Program-made: the position numbers and the translations under genes
Assembly (NCBI GenBank): GCA_041690255.1
Contig: JAWLHU010000015.1
Span: forward strand, 124,001-188,000
Direction: 5' to 3'
DNA: 64,000 nt
Origin: JAWLHU01 sp041690255
Lineage (GTDB): Bacteria > Bacillota > Sulfobacillia > Symbiobacteriales > Symbiobacteriaceae
Shown here: one piece after another, positions 16,875-25,347 of the stretch
Layout of the letters: the number at the start of each line of letters is the position of its first letter
How positions within the stretch are numbered: the stretch's first letter is position 1
Notes under the pieces: generated by a model
Seen by the model: only the letters and a program-made list of their open reading frames with translations
Told to the model about the DNA's origin: nothing
The model's database searches: none

Positions 16875-18401
16875 CTACTCTCCTATAGTGATCAGCGCTC
16901 GTTCCAGGTAGCTCGCCGCTCGCTGATCCAGATCTCGGGCCTGTCCGATCAGCGCTGCCGCCTTCCGCCGCGCCTCCCTGCGGGCAAAGCGCAGATAGGC
17001 CTGGCCGGAATCGTGCCCGCCGGTCAGATCCCACATCTGCCACATGAGGTCGTGCTCGGCGGTGTAGCAGTCGGCCGCTGCCAGGAGTTCCTCGGCCACG
17101 GCGGGCGCCGACTGCGCCAGGTGGCGCAGGAACTGGCCGGCCCAGGCCCGGCACTCCGCCAGGTTGAGTGACTCGACATAGTGGGCCTCGTGCCGCTGGG
17201 AAAGGACGGCCGCGTCATCCGCGGGGAAGGCGTCATCATCCAGGATCTGCCCGGCCCAGGCAGCGTAGGCGGCGAAGCCGGCATGGCGCCCCATGACCTC
17301 CGGCGTCTGTGCCACGTGCAGCGCCCAGGTGAGGATCTCCCGGAGGTCCAGCCGCCGCTCGGCCCGCTCCCCGATGATCACGAGGCTGTGGGTGGAGCGG
17401 ACCCAGTCCTGCGCACGGAACTCCCCGGTCGGCTCGAAGGCCAGGCCCTCTTTCCAGGGGGGCATCTCCGCGAAGTAGTTCCAGCCCATGACGGTCTCCC
17501 CATGCTCGTCGTAGCCGGTCAGCAGGCAGCACTCGGGCGGACCGACGACACCGAAGGCCAGTACCGGTCTGCCCCGCATCAGCGAGTCGTACACCCTGGC
17601 CCGGTAGGTCCGCTCGTCATCATCCACATTGCCGGTCTTTTCGATGATCTCATAGCTGTACCCCGCGGCCCGGAAGGCCCGGTCGATGATCGCCCGGGGG
17701 TCGGCCACGAACATCATGTCGACGTTGTCCTGGTGCCAACCGGGCCGCCAGAGCAGGCCAAAGGCCATGCCGGTGGCGCCGAGAATGTGGACGTTGGCAT
17801 AGTTGAGCCGCCAGAGGCGGTTGTGTGCCTCCAGAGGGATCCAGGGGTACTCCCCGCCGAGGTAGCGGAGGGCCGCCGCGAGGCAGGAGGGGAAGGGGAC
17901 GGTTTCGGGGCACTGGTCGCCGGACTGGTGAAAGCCGACCTTTGGCACGCCGCGCAGCAGGAGCCGGCCTTCGCCACCGGTCACGGCACCGGGGGGATCC
18001 GTCCGACCGGTCGCTACCGTGCCGCGCGGGCGAACCCCGGGCCCGTAGATGCCCAGGCGGGGTGCCACCTGCGCCACGGTCCGGTTGCGCCGGAAGAGCC
18101 CGGGGGTTATGCCATAGAGCCGCTTGAAGGCCCGGGTGAAGGCCTCCTGGGAGTCGAAGCGGTATTCCACGGCTATGTCGAGGATCGATCGGCGGGAGAG
18201 GGCCAGGTCCAGGGCGGCGCTGGAGAGTCTCCGCTTGCGCAGGTGCTCCTTCAGAGTGTAACCGGTCGCCCTGTGGAAGATGGCGTGGAAGTGGGAGACA
18301 GAGAAGTTGACGGCATGGGCGACATCCTCGGCTCGAATCTCTTCCCGCAGGTTCTGCTCCATGAAGTCCAGGGCGCGTCCGATGGTGGCTGTGTGGTTCA
18401 T
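16875..18401 (-). CDS. AraC-type regulator fused to a BtrH/C39-like effector domain
   Basis: A 508-residue transcription factor. Residues 1-105 form an AraC/XylS double helix-turn-helix (FSVSHFHAIFHRATGYTLKEHL, then RFDSQEAFTRAFKRLYGITPGLFRR), placed at the N terminus. A linker of about 45 residues leads to a 360-residue domain that closely matches the entire neighbouring protein at 18485-19573: PKVGF, WHQDNVD, an identical AFGVVGPPECC, TGYDEHG and AEHDLMW. The central C-C-x-L-T-G-Y-D segment resembles papain-like C39/BtrH folds, but I cannot assign a reaction. The start is the ATG at 18401. It probably senses the same ligand as its free-standing paralogue. Confidence 0.8.
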   Translation of the reverse strand: MNHTATIGRALDFMEQNLREEIRAEDVAHAVNFSVSHFHAIFHRATGYTLKEHLRKRRLSSAALDLALSRRSILDIAVEYRFDSQEAFTRAFKRLYGITPGLFRRNRTVAQVAPRLGIYGPGVRPRGTVATGRTDPPGAVTGGEGRLLLRGVPKVGFHQSGDQCPETVPFPSCLAAALRYLGGEYPWIPLEAHNRLWRLNYANVHILGATGMAFGLLWRPGWHQDNVDMMFVADPRAIIDRAFRAAGYSYEIIEKTGNVDDDERTYRARVYDSLMRGRPVLAFGVVGPPECCLLTGYDEHGETVMGWNYFAEMPPWKEGLAFEPTGEFRAQDWVRSTHSLVIIGERAERRLDLREILTWALHVAQTPEVMGRHAGFAAYAAWAGQILDDDAFPADDAAVLSQRHEAHYVESLNLAECRAWAGQFLRHLAQSAPAVAEELLAAADCYTAEHDLMWQMWDLTGGHDSGQAYLRFARREARRKAAALIGQARDLDQRAASYLERALITIGE

Positions 18402-18445
18402 TTTGGTGCCCTCACCTCGCATCCCCATGACCATACCATAATCAA

Positions 18446-18482
18446 GCCCCCCGGTGACAGTCGCCGGGGGGCGTATTTTTTT
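18446..18482 (+). terminator. Strong hairpin between paralogous minus-strand genes, T tract on plus strand
   Basis: GCCCCCCGGTGA pairs with TCGCCGGGGGGC around a 3-base loop. The T run (GTATTTTTTT) follows on the plus strand, yet both flanking genes are on the minus strand, where the 3' flank is CTTGATT. It could still attenuate minus-strand readthrough from the free-standing paralogue into the AraC gene. Confidence 0.5.
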
Positions 18483-18484
18483 CG

Positions 18485-19573
18485 CTATTCACCAATCGCT
18501 TGGGACAGTAGGTCGGTTCCTCTCTGGTTCTGCTCCTGTGCCTGCCTGATTAGCGGGATTATCGCCTGACGGACCTCGGGTCGGGCAAAGTTGGACCAGG
18601 CGTCGGGGTGTCCGTTGCCCCCGGCGGCGCCCCAGACCTTCCACATGAGGTCATGCTCGGCCTCGAAGCAGTCAGCAGCCTGGCGCAGCAGGGTGGCGAT
18701 ATCGGGGTGCAGATCTGCCTGGTAGCGCAAGAACTGGCCCCCGTACCAGCGGCACTCAGCGAGCATACCAACCTGAGAGTAGTGGATCTCATGCCGCTCC
18801 CGGAGGACCGGCTCGGGCTGGCCGCTGAACTCATCATCCAACTGATGCGCCCAGGCCGCATAGGCGGCGTGGCCCGTGGCGTGCCCCCAGAGGTCGGGCT
18901 GACGGGCGACCGTGACCGCCCATCGCAGCGCATCGATCAGGTAGAAGGTGGGCTCCTCCCGCTCGCCGAGGAGCAGCAGGCTGTGGGTCTCGGGGAACCA
19001 ATTCCCCTTGCGGAACATGCCATTTGGCTCGAAGGTCAGGCCGGCGTTGAAGGGAGGCATCTCGGTGAAGAAGTTCCAGCCAATGAGCGTGTCGCCGTGA
19101 TCATCGTAGCCGGTCAGAATGCAGCACTCGGGCGGGCCGACGACGCCGAAGGCGAGGACCGGGACACCCCGCTGGATTGAGTCGATGGTCGCCGTACGGA
19201 AGCGGGCTTCATCGGCCGCGGTGCCCGAGCCGTCGGGGTCGCCCTCCCGGGAGAGCATGGTGTAGCGGTAGCCCACGGCGCCGAGTGCCCGGCGGATGAT
19301 CTCGGTCGGGTCAGCGATGAACATGTGGTCTACGTTGTCCTGGTGCCAGCCGGTCTTCCAGCGGAGACCGAAGGCCATGCCTGAGGCCGCCAGGATATGG
19401 GCGAAGGCGTAGTCCAGGCGGGACCCGTCGCGCTGGGGGATCCAGGGCAGGTCGTTGCCCAGGTAGCGGGCGACCGCCGCCAGGCTGCTGGGGAAGGGGA
19501 CATCCTCCGGGCTCTTGCCGCTGCCCGGTTTGTAGAAGCCAACCTTCGGTACCTCGTGGAGTAGATGGCGCAT
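18485..19573 (-). CDS. Free-standing BtrH/C39-like domain protein, paralogue of the AraC effector domain
   Basis: A 362-residue cytoplasmic-looking protein that aligns along its whole length with residues 150-508 of the adjacent AraC regulator. Shared blocks include VPKVGF, VPFPSSLAA, GMAFGL, WHQDNVD, LAFGVVGPPECC, LTGYDDHGDTLIGWNFF, HAAYAAWA and FEAEHDLMWK. The paired cysteines in PPECC and the following GYDDHG recall papain-like folds, but a complete catalytic triad cannot be confirmed by eye. The ATG at 19573 has GGGAGG eight bases upstream. It could be an enzyme or binding protein for the ligand sensed by the regulator. Confidence 0.75.
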   Translation of the reverse strand: MRHLLHEVPKVGFYKPGSGKSPEDVPFPSSLAAVARYLGNDLPWIPQRDGSRLDYAFAHILAASGMAFGLRWKTGWHQDNVDHMFIADPTEIIRRALGAVGYRYTMLSREGDPDGSGTAADEARFRTATIDSIQRGVPVLAFGVVGPPECCILTGYDDHGDTLIGWNFFTEMPPFNAGLTFEPNGMFRKGNWFPETHSLLLLGEREEPTFYLIDALRWAVTVARQPDLWGHATGHAAYAAWAHQLDDEFSGQPEPVLRERHEIHYSQVGMLAECRWYGGQFLRYQADLHPDIATLLRQAADCFEAEHDLMWKVWGAAGGNGHPDAWSNFARPEVRQAIIPLIRQAQEQNQRGTDLLSQAIGE

Positions 19574-19674
19574 GCTGTGAACCTCCCTCGGCACTGCGAC
19601 CGGGGGGCCCACCCGGCCTGCTTAGCTTGAGCATAGCACAGCGCCCGGGGCGTTTTTGACTTTTTCTCTGATCC

Positions 19675-20409
19675 TCATTCGGTGGATGGCCGGCGGCGCA
19701 TGATCGTCCAGATGAAGCCCACCGCCTGGAGAAGGGCGACGCCGAGCACGAACCAGATGGACCAGCGCATGAGGGGCGGGCTCGTCTTGAACTTGCCACC
19801 GGCTGTCGTCATGATCCCGATGTGCAGGGCGGCGAAGAGGAAGGCGGTGTAGCTCCATTGCTGGATCAGCTTCCAGGCGGCATGGCCGAGGCGCCGCTGG
19901 GAGAAGTTGTTGGAGACGAGGGCGACGACCAGCAGGAGGAGGAAGGCGATCAGGCCGGTCCAGGATACGATGCCAAGGGGTGTGGTGGATAACCCGAACC
20001 GTAGGGTTAGTCTGCCGTCGGGATCGTAACCTCGGTAGACGCGAACAAAGAGATCGGTCCAAGAGGAGGTCAGGAAGAAGACTCGATTTGCCGAGAGCAG
20101 AACGATGATCAGGTGTGCGCCGGTGGCAAGCGCGCTCCAGATGCCCACCGCCCGCCGGTAGGCCAGGAGCCGGCTGAACCGCAGGGGCTGGAGTCGGGCC
20201 AGGGGACCGATCGCCAGGGCTGCGCCGAGCAGGACCAGGGCGCCGTAGCCGAAGAAGCGGATGCCGATCAGGCGGAGCGCGTGGCCGTAAACGTCTCCCA
20301 TGGTCGCCGGAACGGCGCCGGATGGCGGCTTGAGCATTCCAACGAGGCTGATGCTGACTGCCAGACCCGCTATGAGGAGCATGGTGGCGGGGACCGCATG
20401 CTTGCGCAC
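19675..20409 (-). CDS. Ferric reductase-like transmembrane protein
   Basis: A 244-residue integral membrane protein with about six helices. It matches ferric-reductase-like/YedZ-type haem membrane domains, with candidate haem histidines in ATGAHLIIVLL and FAALHIGIM and a basic loop NNFSQRRLG between helices. No flavin or NAD domain is attached, so an electron donor must be separate. It starts at GTG (20409) with AAGGAGGGA upstream. It is divergent from pstS, 82 bases away. Confidence 0.65.
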   Translation of the reverse strand: MRKHAVPATMLLIAGLAVSISLVGMLKPPSGAVPATMGDVYGHALRLIGIRFFGYGALVLLGAALAIGPLARLQPLRFSRLLAYRRAVGIWSALATGAHLIIVLLSANRVFFLTSSWTDLFVRVYRGYDPDGRLTLRFGLSTTPLGIVSWTGLIAFLLLLVVALVSNNFSQRRLGHAAWKLIQQWSYTAFLFAALHIGIMTTAGGKFKTSPPLMRWSIWFVLGVALLQAVGFIWTIMRRRPSTE

Positions 20410-20491
20410 AGAGAATCCCTCCTTGCCTGCTGGAATGCACGACCGGTCCGAAACCGGACAGGGCAAGCTAAACTGCAGGGGAGGGATTGGT

Positions 20492-21259
20492 GTGCGGGGT
20501 CTCGTTTGGTCTCTCGTTGTGGCTCTGGCCGTAGCGGGCTGTGGGCGACCATCGGTCGGGCTGCGTGTGGCGGGGTCCACATCGATCCAGCCGGTGGCAG
20601 AGGTATTGGCGGAGGCGTATGCGGAGCAGGGCGGCAAGAGGGTGTCCGTCCAGGGGGGCGGCTCGACGGCTGGGGTTCAGGCGCTCCTTTCGGGGGTGGC
20701 CGATCTGGCTGCCATCTCCCGGAATCTGACGGCGGATGAGGCAGCGCAGGGGCTGCGGGCGCACATTATCGCCCGTGACCTGCTGGTGATTGCCGTGCAC
20801 GAGTCGAACCCCGTGACGGCGCTGTCGGTCTCGGAACTCAGGCGGGTCTTCGCCGGGAAGGTGGGCGATTGGGCAGAACTCGGGGGGCGGCCCGGGCGCA
20901 TCCATCTGGTGAGCCGGGAGGCCGGGTCGGGCTCGCGGGAGGCGTTTCGCTCCCTGGTCGGGCCGGTCAGCCCGAAGGCAATCATCCAGAACAGCGCCGG
21001 TGCCATTCGGGTGGCGGTCATGCACGACCCACAGGCGGTGGGGTATGTCAGTCTGGGCGCCCTGGGACTGGGCGGGATCAGGTCGGTCGGGATCGATGGG
21101 AGGCTGCCCGGTTCGGAGGGATACCCGCTGGTTCGGCCCCTTGCCCTGGTCACGAAGGGGGTGCCAGCAGGGGAGGCGGCTGCCTTCCTGCGCTTTGCCC
21201 GGAGCCCGGCCGGCCAGCGGCTGGTGAGAGACGAGGGCTTTCTGCCCATAGACCAGTGA
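20492..21259 (+). CDS. pstS: Phosphate ABC transporter substrate-binding lipoprotein
   Basis: Captures phosphate outside the membrane for the PstCAB permease. The 255-residue lipoprotein has lipobox AVAGC, then the PstS hallmark GSTSIQPVAEVLAEAY and a phosphate-loop GGGSTAGVQALLSG. SREAGSGSREAF and the C-terminal GYPLVRPLALVTKG follow. It starts at GTG (20492), after GGGGAGGGA. It is unusual that 1.5 kb with two unrelated genes, one on the opposite strand, separates it from pstC. Confidence 0.9.
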   Translation: MRGLVWSLVVALAVAGCGRPSVGLRVAGSTSIQPVAEVLAEAYAEQGGKRVSVQGGGSTAGVQALLSGVADLAAISRNLTADEAAQGLRAHIIARDLLVIAVHESNPVTALSVSELRRVFAGKVGDWAELGGRPGRIHLVSREAGSGSREAFRSLVGPVSPKAIIQNSAGAIRVAVMHDPQAVGYVSLGALGLGGIRSVGIDGRLPGSEGYPLVRPLALVTKGVPAGEAAAFLRFARSPAGQRLVRDEGFLPIDQ

Positions 21260-21311
21260 GCGGGTGGAGGAGTAGACTGGAGGCGAAATTCTCAGCCGGG
21301 GGTGAATCACA

Positions 21312-22025
21312 ATGCAACAAGGGTTGAAGCAGCAGGTACAGCAGGTCCCGGAGAATCGGCGGAAGCGAGTCGCGGCCGTGCTTTCGGTCTACCTTGCCCT
21401 GGGGGTGGTGCTCTTCGGTCTGGCCGGCCGGCTTGACTGGCTCATGGGCTGGGTTTTGATCGTCCTCTTACTTGGAGTGGCCGTGCTGAACGCCCTGTGG
21501 GCGGGGCGGAAGCACCCGGACTTGTTGGCAGAGCGGGCTGTCGGGGTGAAGGCGGCCAAGGCTTGGGACCGGGTTCTCGCCCCGCTGGTCGGGGTCGGGG
21601 GCTATCTGCTGGTCTGCGTGGTGGCGGGACTGGATCAGCGCTTCGGCTGGTCCTCCGTGCCCGCGTTGCTCACTTGGGTAGGGCTGGGGGTGGCGGTGGC
21701 CGCTTCGATCTTCGTGAGTTGGGCCATGGCCGCCAATCGCTTCTTCTCCAGTGTGGTCCGGATCCAGACGGACCGCGGCCATGCGGTGACATCGACCGGG
21801 CCGTATGCCTGGGTACGCCACCCCGGCTATGTGGGCATGTTCCTCATGGTACTGGCCCTGCCTGTCATGCTGGACTCTACCTGGGCGCTGATCCCCGGTG
21901 GCCTGACCGCTGCGCTGACGGTCCTCCGCACGGCGCTGGAAGACCGGACGCTGCACGAGGAACTGCCGGGGTATCAGGAGTATGCAAGCCGGGTTCGTTA
22001 CCGGCTATTGCCCTGGGTCTGGTAG
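21312..22025 (+). CDS. Isoprenylcysteine carboxyl methyltransferase-like membrane protein
   Basis: A 237-residue protein with about five transmembrane helices. It ends with the ICMT/PEMT signature: GPYAWVRHPGYVGMF (RHPxYxG) followed by ALEDRTLHEELPGYQEYASRVRYRLLPWVW. Family members use S-adenosylmethionine to methylate small molecules, lipids or protein cysteines at the membrane; bacterial substrates are mostly unknown. A GGGGGTG precedes the ATG. It follows pstS by 52 bases and could be in the same transcript. Confidence 0.82.
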   Translation: MQQGLKQQVQQVPENRRKRVAAVLSVYLALGVVLFGLAGRLDWLMGWVLIVLLLGVAVLNALWAGRKHPDLLAERAVGVKAAKAWDRVLAPLVGVGGYLLVCVVAGLDQRFGWSSVPALLTWVGLGVAVAASIFVSWAMAANRFFSSVVRIQTDRGHAVTSTGPYAWVRHPGYVGMFLMVLALPVMLDSTWALIPGGLTAALTVLRTALEDRTLHEELPGYQEYASRVRYRLLPWVW

Positions 22026-22032
22026 GGGCTCG

Positions 22033-22641
22033 CTACCGGCGCCCGCCCCAGCCGCCTTGACCCCGGCCCTGGCTACCGTAACCGCCCTGGCCGACGCTGC
22101 GCTGGAAGGCGCTGAGGTGGTTCTCAGAGGCCGCCTTCAGCCGCTCGAAGACCGATCGGACATCATCGGGCAGGGTCTCCTGCAGGAAGCGATCATACAT
22201 GGCAATGTTGGCGATCTCGGCCTGAACTCCGGCTTCGAGTGCAACGGCGATCGATTCGGGTAGGTGGACCTGTGACTGGACCTCCACCTTGTCGGGCAGA
22301 GCCACATCGTAGGCGGTCATGAGTTCCTCCAGCCACGCCTGATGGGTCAACTCGGCCTGCATGATATTGCTGAACGGTTGCTGGGTGCCGTACTCGTCCA
22401 TGATCAGACGGTACTCACCTTCGGCCAGGTACTCGTCCTCCATGGCGTGGGTGAGCATATCAGCGAGCGAGAGGGACTCGTCCTCCGTGACGGCCGACGC
22501 CCCGTAACTGCCGCCTTCAGGTGCGGTCGAGGCGGAGGTCGTGGTGGAACCCGAGAGCAGGACAGGGGCAGAGGCGGCGGCGCCGGCGCAACCGGTCAGG
22601 GTGACCAGACCGAGCAACGCGAGGGCAAGGTACTTTTTCAT
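22033..22641 (-). CDS. DUF2202 ferritin-like lipoprotein
   Basis: A 202-residue exported lipoprotein (lipobox LTGC). Its four-helix domain carries ferritin-like Glu/His residues: EDEYLAEGEYRLIMDEY, AELTHQAWLEELM, EAGVQAEIANIAMYD and ASENHLSAFQR. This is the DUF2202 pattern; a metal or oxidative-stress function is likely but unproven. The C terminus is Gly/Gln/Arg rich. It is convergent with the ICMT-like gene (7 bases apart) and divergent from pstC. Confidence 0.8.
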   Translation of the reverse strand: MKKYLALALLGLVTLTGCAGAAASAPVLLSGSTTTSASTAPEGGSYGASAVTEDESLSLADMLTHAMEDEYLAEGEYRLIMDEYGTQQPFSNIMQAELTHQAWLEELMTAYDVALPDKVEVQSQVHLPESIAVALEAGVQAEIANIAMYDRFLQETLPDDVRSVFERLKAASENHLSAFQRSVGQGGYGSQGRGQGGWGGRR

Positions 22642-22799
22642 GCGAACGTCTCCTTTTCCGGTTGGAATGGGTCCAGTCTACCGACCCGACTCGAAGATCT
22701 TGTGATTGGATTGTGGTGGTTTTGTGGAGCAGTGACCGCCCTCGATTCTGTGGACCTTCAGGTCCCGCATAGCATCATTCCCAGGAGGGAGATGGTGCT

Positions 22800-23612
22800 G
22801 TGCGGGACCTTTTCATGCAGCGTCTGCTCCTTTTCCTGGCGATGCTCTCCTCGGCCGGTGTGATCCTGATCGCTCTCTTCGTGGTGCTCGAGGGCTGGCC
22901 GGCCCTGCCCGTCCTGCCAGGCCGGGTCTGGAGCCCGGAAGATGGCCGGTTCGGCATCCTTCCCATGCTCGCCGGCTCGATTGTCGTCACCCTGGGTGCC
23001 CTGCTCCTGACGGTTCCGGCCGGCCTGGGCATGGCGCTCTTCCTGACAGAAGTGGCCTCGCCCGGCCTGGCCCGGCTTGCCCGCCCGCTCCTCCAGGCGC
23101 TGGCCGGGGTACCCAGCGTGGTCTACGGCTTCGTGGGCATGAGCCTGCTGGTCCCGGCCATCCGCTCAAGCCTCGGCGGACCGGGCTTCTCGGTGCTGGC
23201 AGGGTCGACTGTCCTGGCGGTCATGATCCTGCCGACGATCACTGCCGTCGCGGAGGACGCACTCCGGGCCCTTCCGCCGGCCCTGCGGGAGGGGGCGGCA
23301 GCCCTGGGCGCCACCCCCTGGCAGGCGGTTCACCGGGTGCTTCTCCCCGCTGCACGCAGCGGGCTGGTCACGGCGGTCGTCCTGGGTATGGGACGGGCGC
23401 TAGGCGAGACCATGGCCGTGCTCATGGTGACCGGCAACGTCGCCTCGCCGCCTCGCTCTCCGCTGGACCCGGCCCGCACGCTGACCGGCAACATCGCCAT
23501 GGAGATGGGCTACGCCACCGGGCTCCACCGTGACGCCCTCTTCGCTACCGGCGCTCTGCTCCTCGCCCTAGTGCTTCTGGTCAACCACTTGGCCCGGCGG
23601 GTGGCTCGGTAG
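22800..23612 (+). CDS. pstC: Phosphate ABC transporter permease PstC
   Basis: One of two membrane subunits of the high-affinity phosphate importer. The 270-residue protein has six transmembrane helices and the permease loop ALREGAAALGATPWQAVHRVLLPAA that contacts the ATPase PstB. GALLLTVPAGLGMALFLTE and GRALGETMAVLMVTGN are typical PstC/A segments. It starts at GTG (22800) after GGAGGGAG. A perfect 14-bp inverted repeat (GGACCT-TC-AGGTCC, 22752-22765) lies 35 bases upstream. Confidence 0.9.
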   Translation: MRDLFMQRLLLFLAMLSSAGVILIALFVVLEGWPALPVLPGRVWSPEDGRFGILPMLAGSIVVTLGALLLTVPAGLGMALFLTEVASPGLARLARPLLQALAGVPSVVYGFVGMSLLVPAIRSSLGGPGFSVLAGSTVLAVMILPTITAVAEDALRALPPALREGAAALGATPWQAVHRVLLPAARSGLVTAVVLGMGRALGETMAVLMVTGNVASPPRSPLDPARTLTGNIAMEMGYATGLHRDALFATGALLLALVLLVNHLARRVAR

Positions 23613-23614
23613 CT

Positions 23615-24466
23615 GTGGCCCGGCCCGGTTCTTTCGATGGAGCTGTCTGCTATAAGGGAGGTGCCCCTCTGAAAGCGCTCCTGACCGCCCTGGCCATGCT
23701 TGTCACCGGCCTCCTGGCGGGGCTTCTCGCCCTCCTGCTCCTGCGAGGTGCCGGTGATCTCACCCTTCACTTCCTGCTCGGCATCCCTACCCGGGCCGGC
23801 CGCGAGGGAGGCATTCTGCCTGTGCTCGCTGCCACCGCCTGGCTGGCAGGTGGCTCCATGGCCATTGCCCTTCCCCTGGGGATCGGGACCGCCCTCTACC
23901 TCAGGGAGTACGCTCCGCCGGCGCACATTGTGACCGTACTGCGAGCCCTGACAGAGACCCTGGCCGGGGTGCCCAGCATTCTCTTCGGTCTCTTTGGCTT
24001 CGCCCTCTTCGTCGTCCGGCTGGGCTGGGGATGGTCGCTCCTCTCGGGCAGCGCCACCCTGGCCCTCATGCTTCTGCCCACGATCATCCGCACCAGCGAG
24101 GAGGCGCTTGCCGCGGTGCCCCTGGCCCTGCGGGAGGGGGCGGCCGCCCTGGGCGCCACCCGTTGGCAGGCGGTGGCCCGGGTGACCCTGAGACAGGCAG
24201 CGCCCGGGATCAAGACGGGGGCGGTCCTGGCCCTGGGTCGGGCGCTGGGCGAGACCGCCGCCGTGCTGCTGACCGCCGGCAGCGACCTGGCCCTCCCGCT
24301 CTCTCCGTTCGACCCCGGTCGATCCATGGCTGTTCACCTGTACATACTCGCAACGGAGGGCCTGTCCGATGGCCGCGCCTACGCTACCGCCCTGGCCCTG
24401 GTGGTCGCTGTCCTGGCTGTCAATCTGTCAGCCAACTTCCTGCTTCAGAGGGGGCACCGCTCGTGA
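23615..24466 (+). CDS. pstA: Phosphate ABC transporter permease PstA
   Basis: Second membrane subunit of the phosphate importer, with six helices and the EAA loop ALREGAAALGATRWQAVARVTLRQA. The coordinates use the GTG at 23615, two bases after pstC. However, the best ribosome binding site (AAGGGAGGTG, 23654-23663) lies inside this extension. Seven bases after its GGAGG is an in-frame CTG at 23669, which would open the protein directly with MKALLTALAML. The hydrophobic N terminus favours the shorter form. The stop overlaps the pstB start (GTGA). Confidence 0.9.
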   Translation: MARPGSFDGAVCYKGGAPLKALLTALAMLVTGLLAGLLALLLLRGAGDLTLHFLLGIPTRAGREGGILPVLAATAWLAGGSMAIALPLGIGTALYLREYAPPAHIVTVLRALTETLAGVPSILFGLFGFALFVVRLGWGWSLLSGSATLALMLLPTIIRTSEEALAAVPLALREGAAALGATRWQAVARVTLRQAAPGIKTGAVLALGRALGETAAVLLTAGSDLALPLSPFDPGRSMAVHLYILATEGLSDGRAYATALALVVAVLAVNLSANFLLQRGHRS

Positions 24467-25206
24467 AAATGGAGACGCACGGCCTGCGGGTCTGGTATGG
24501 CCAGACCGAGGCGTTGCACGGCATAGACCTCGGGATCCCCGATCGGACCGTCACCGCTCTGATCGGTCCATCGGGCTGTGGCAAGTCGACCTTCCTCCGG
24601 GCGCTGAACCGCATGCACGACCTGACGCCCGGCGTGCGGGTCCGGGGACGCATCCTCCTGGAGGGCGCCCCGATCGATCGTGTTGCCCCAGAGGAGTTGC
24701 GCTGCCGGGTGGGCATGCTCTTCCAGCGACCCAACCCGTTCCCCATGTCGATCTACGCCAACATCGCCTTCGGCCCGTCGCTCTTCGGTGTCCGGGGGCG
24801 TGAGCTGGACGGCATCGTGGAAGGATCGCTAAAAAGGGCAGCGCTGTGGAATGAGGTCAAACACCGCCTCCAGTCCGATGCCACCCGTCTCTCCGGCGGG
24901 CAGCAACAACGGCTCTGCCTGGCTCGGGCACTGGCCATGGAGCCCGAACTCCTCCTCATGGACGAACCCTGCTCCGCCCTGGATCCCACCGCCACAGAGG
25001 CCATCGAGGAATTGATCCTCTCGCTGCGGCAGCAGATTGCCATCGTCATCGTCACCCATTCAATGGGTCAGGCCAGGCGGGTTGCTGATCGCATCGCCTT
25101 CTTTCAGGATGGCTGCCTTGTGGAGGAGGGGCCCGCCACGGCACTGCTCGAAGGGCCGGCTCAGCCTGCGACCCGGCAATTCCTGAGCCGCGAATCCGCT
25201 ATGTGA
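24463..25206 (+). CDS. pstB: Phosphate ABC transporter ATP-binding protein PstB
   Basis: ATPase that drives phosphate import. The 247-residue protein contains the Walker A GPSGCGKST, the PstB-specific RPNPFPMSIYANIAFG Q-loop region, the signature LSGGQQQRLCLARAL, Walker B LLLMDEPCSALD and the H-loop VTHSM. It starts with GTG overlapping the pstA stop by four bases (an ATG two codons later is possible). No phoU follows, although pst operons usually end with it. Confidence 0.95.
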   Translation: MKMETHGLRVWYGQTEALHGIDLGIPDRTVTALIGPSGCGKSTFLRALNRMHDLTPGVRVRGRILLEGAPIDRVAPEELRCRVGMLFQRPNPFPMSIYANIAFGPSLFGVRGRELDGIVEGSLKRAALWNEVKHRLQSDATRLSGGQQQRLCLARALAMEPELLLMDEPCSALDPTATEAIEELILSLRQQIAIVIVTHSMGQARRVADRIAFFQDGCLVEEGPATALLEGPAQPATRQFLSRESAM

Positions 25207-25223
25207 CCTATGCCGAACAGGCA

Positions 25224-25240
25224 TGTCAGGTTTTCTGACA
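25224..25240 (+). promoter_or_regulatory. GlnR box 1
   Basis: TGTCAGGTTTTCTGACA is a perfect match to the GlnR/TnrA consensus TGTNA-N7-TNACA. It lies immediately upstream of the -35 element of glnRA. Confidence 0.92.
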
Positions 25241-25245
25241 CGAAG

Positions 25246-25275
25246 TTGACACTGCACCTGCGCGTCACGTATAGT
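25246..25275 (+). promoter_or_regulatory. Sigma-A-type promoter of glnRA
   Basis: TTGACA (25246-25251) and TATAGT (25270-25275) are separated by 18 bases. It lies between the two GlnR boxes. Confidence 0.8.
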
Positions 25276-25293
25276 GACAGCGAGTAAGGGCGA

Positions 25294-25310
25294 TGTCAGG
25301 AAATCTGACA
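25294..25310 (+). promoter_or_regulatory. GlnR box 2
   Basis: TGTCAGGAAATCTGACA also matches TGTNA-N7-TNACA perfectly. It begins about 12 bases after the expected transcription start, so bound GlnR would act as a roadblock or help close the promoter together with box 1. Confidence 0.92.
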
Positions 25311-25347
25311 TGAACCCGAAGGGTTCGCAGCAAGGGAGGCAGCAGGA

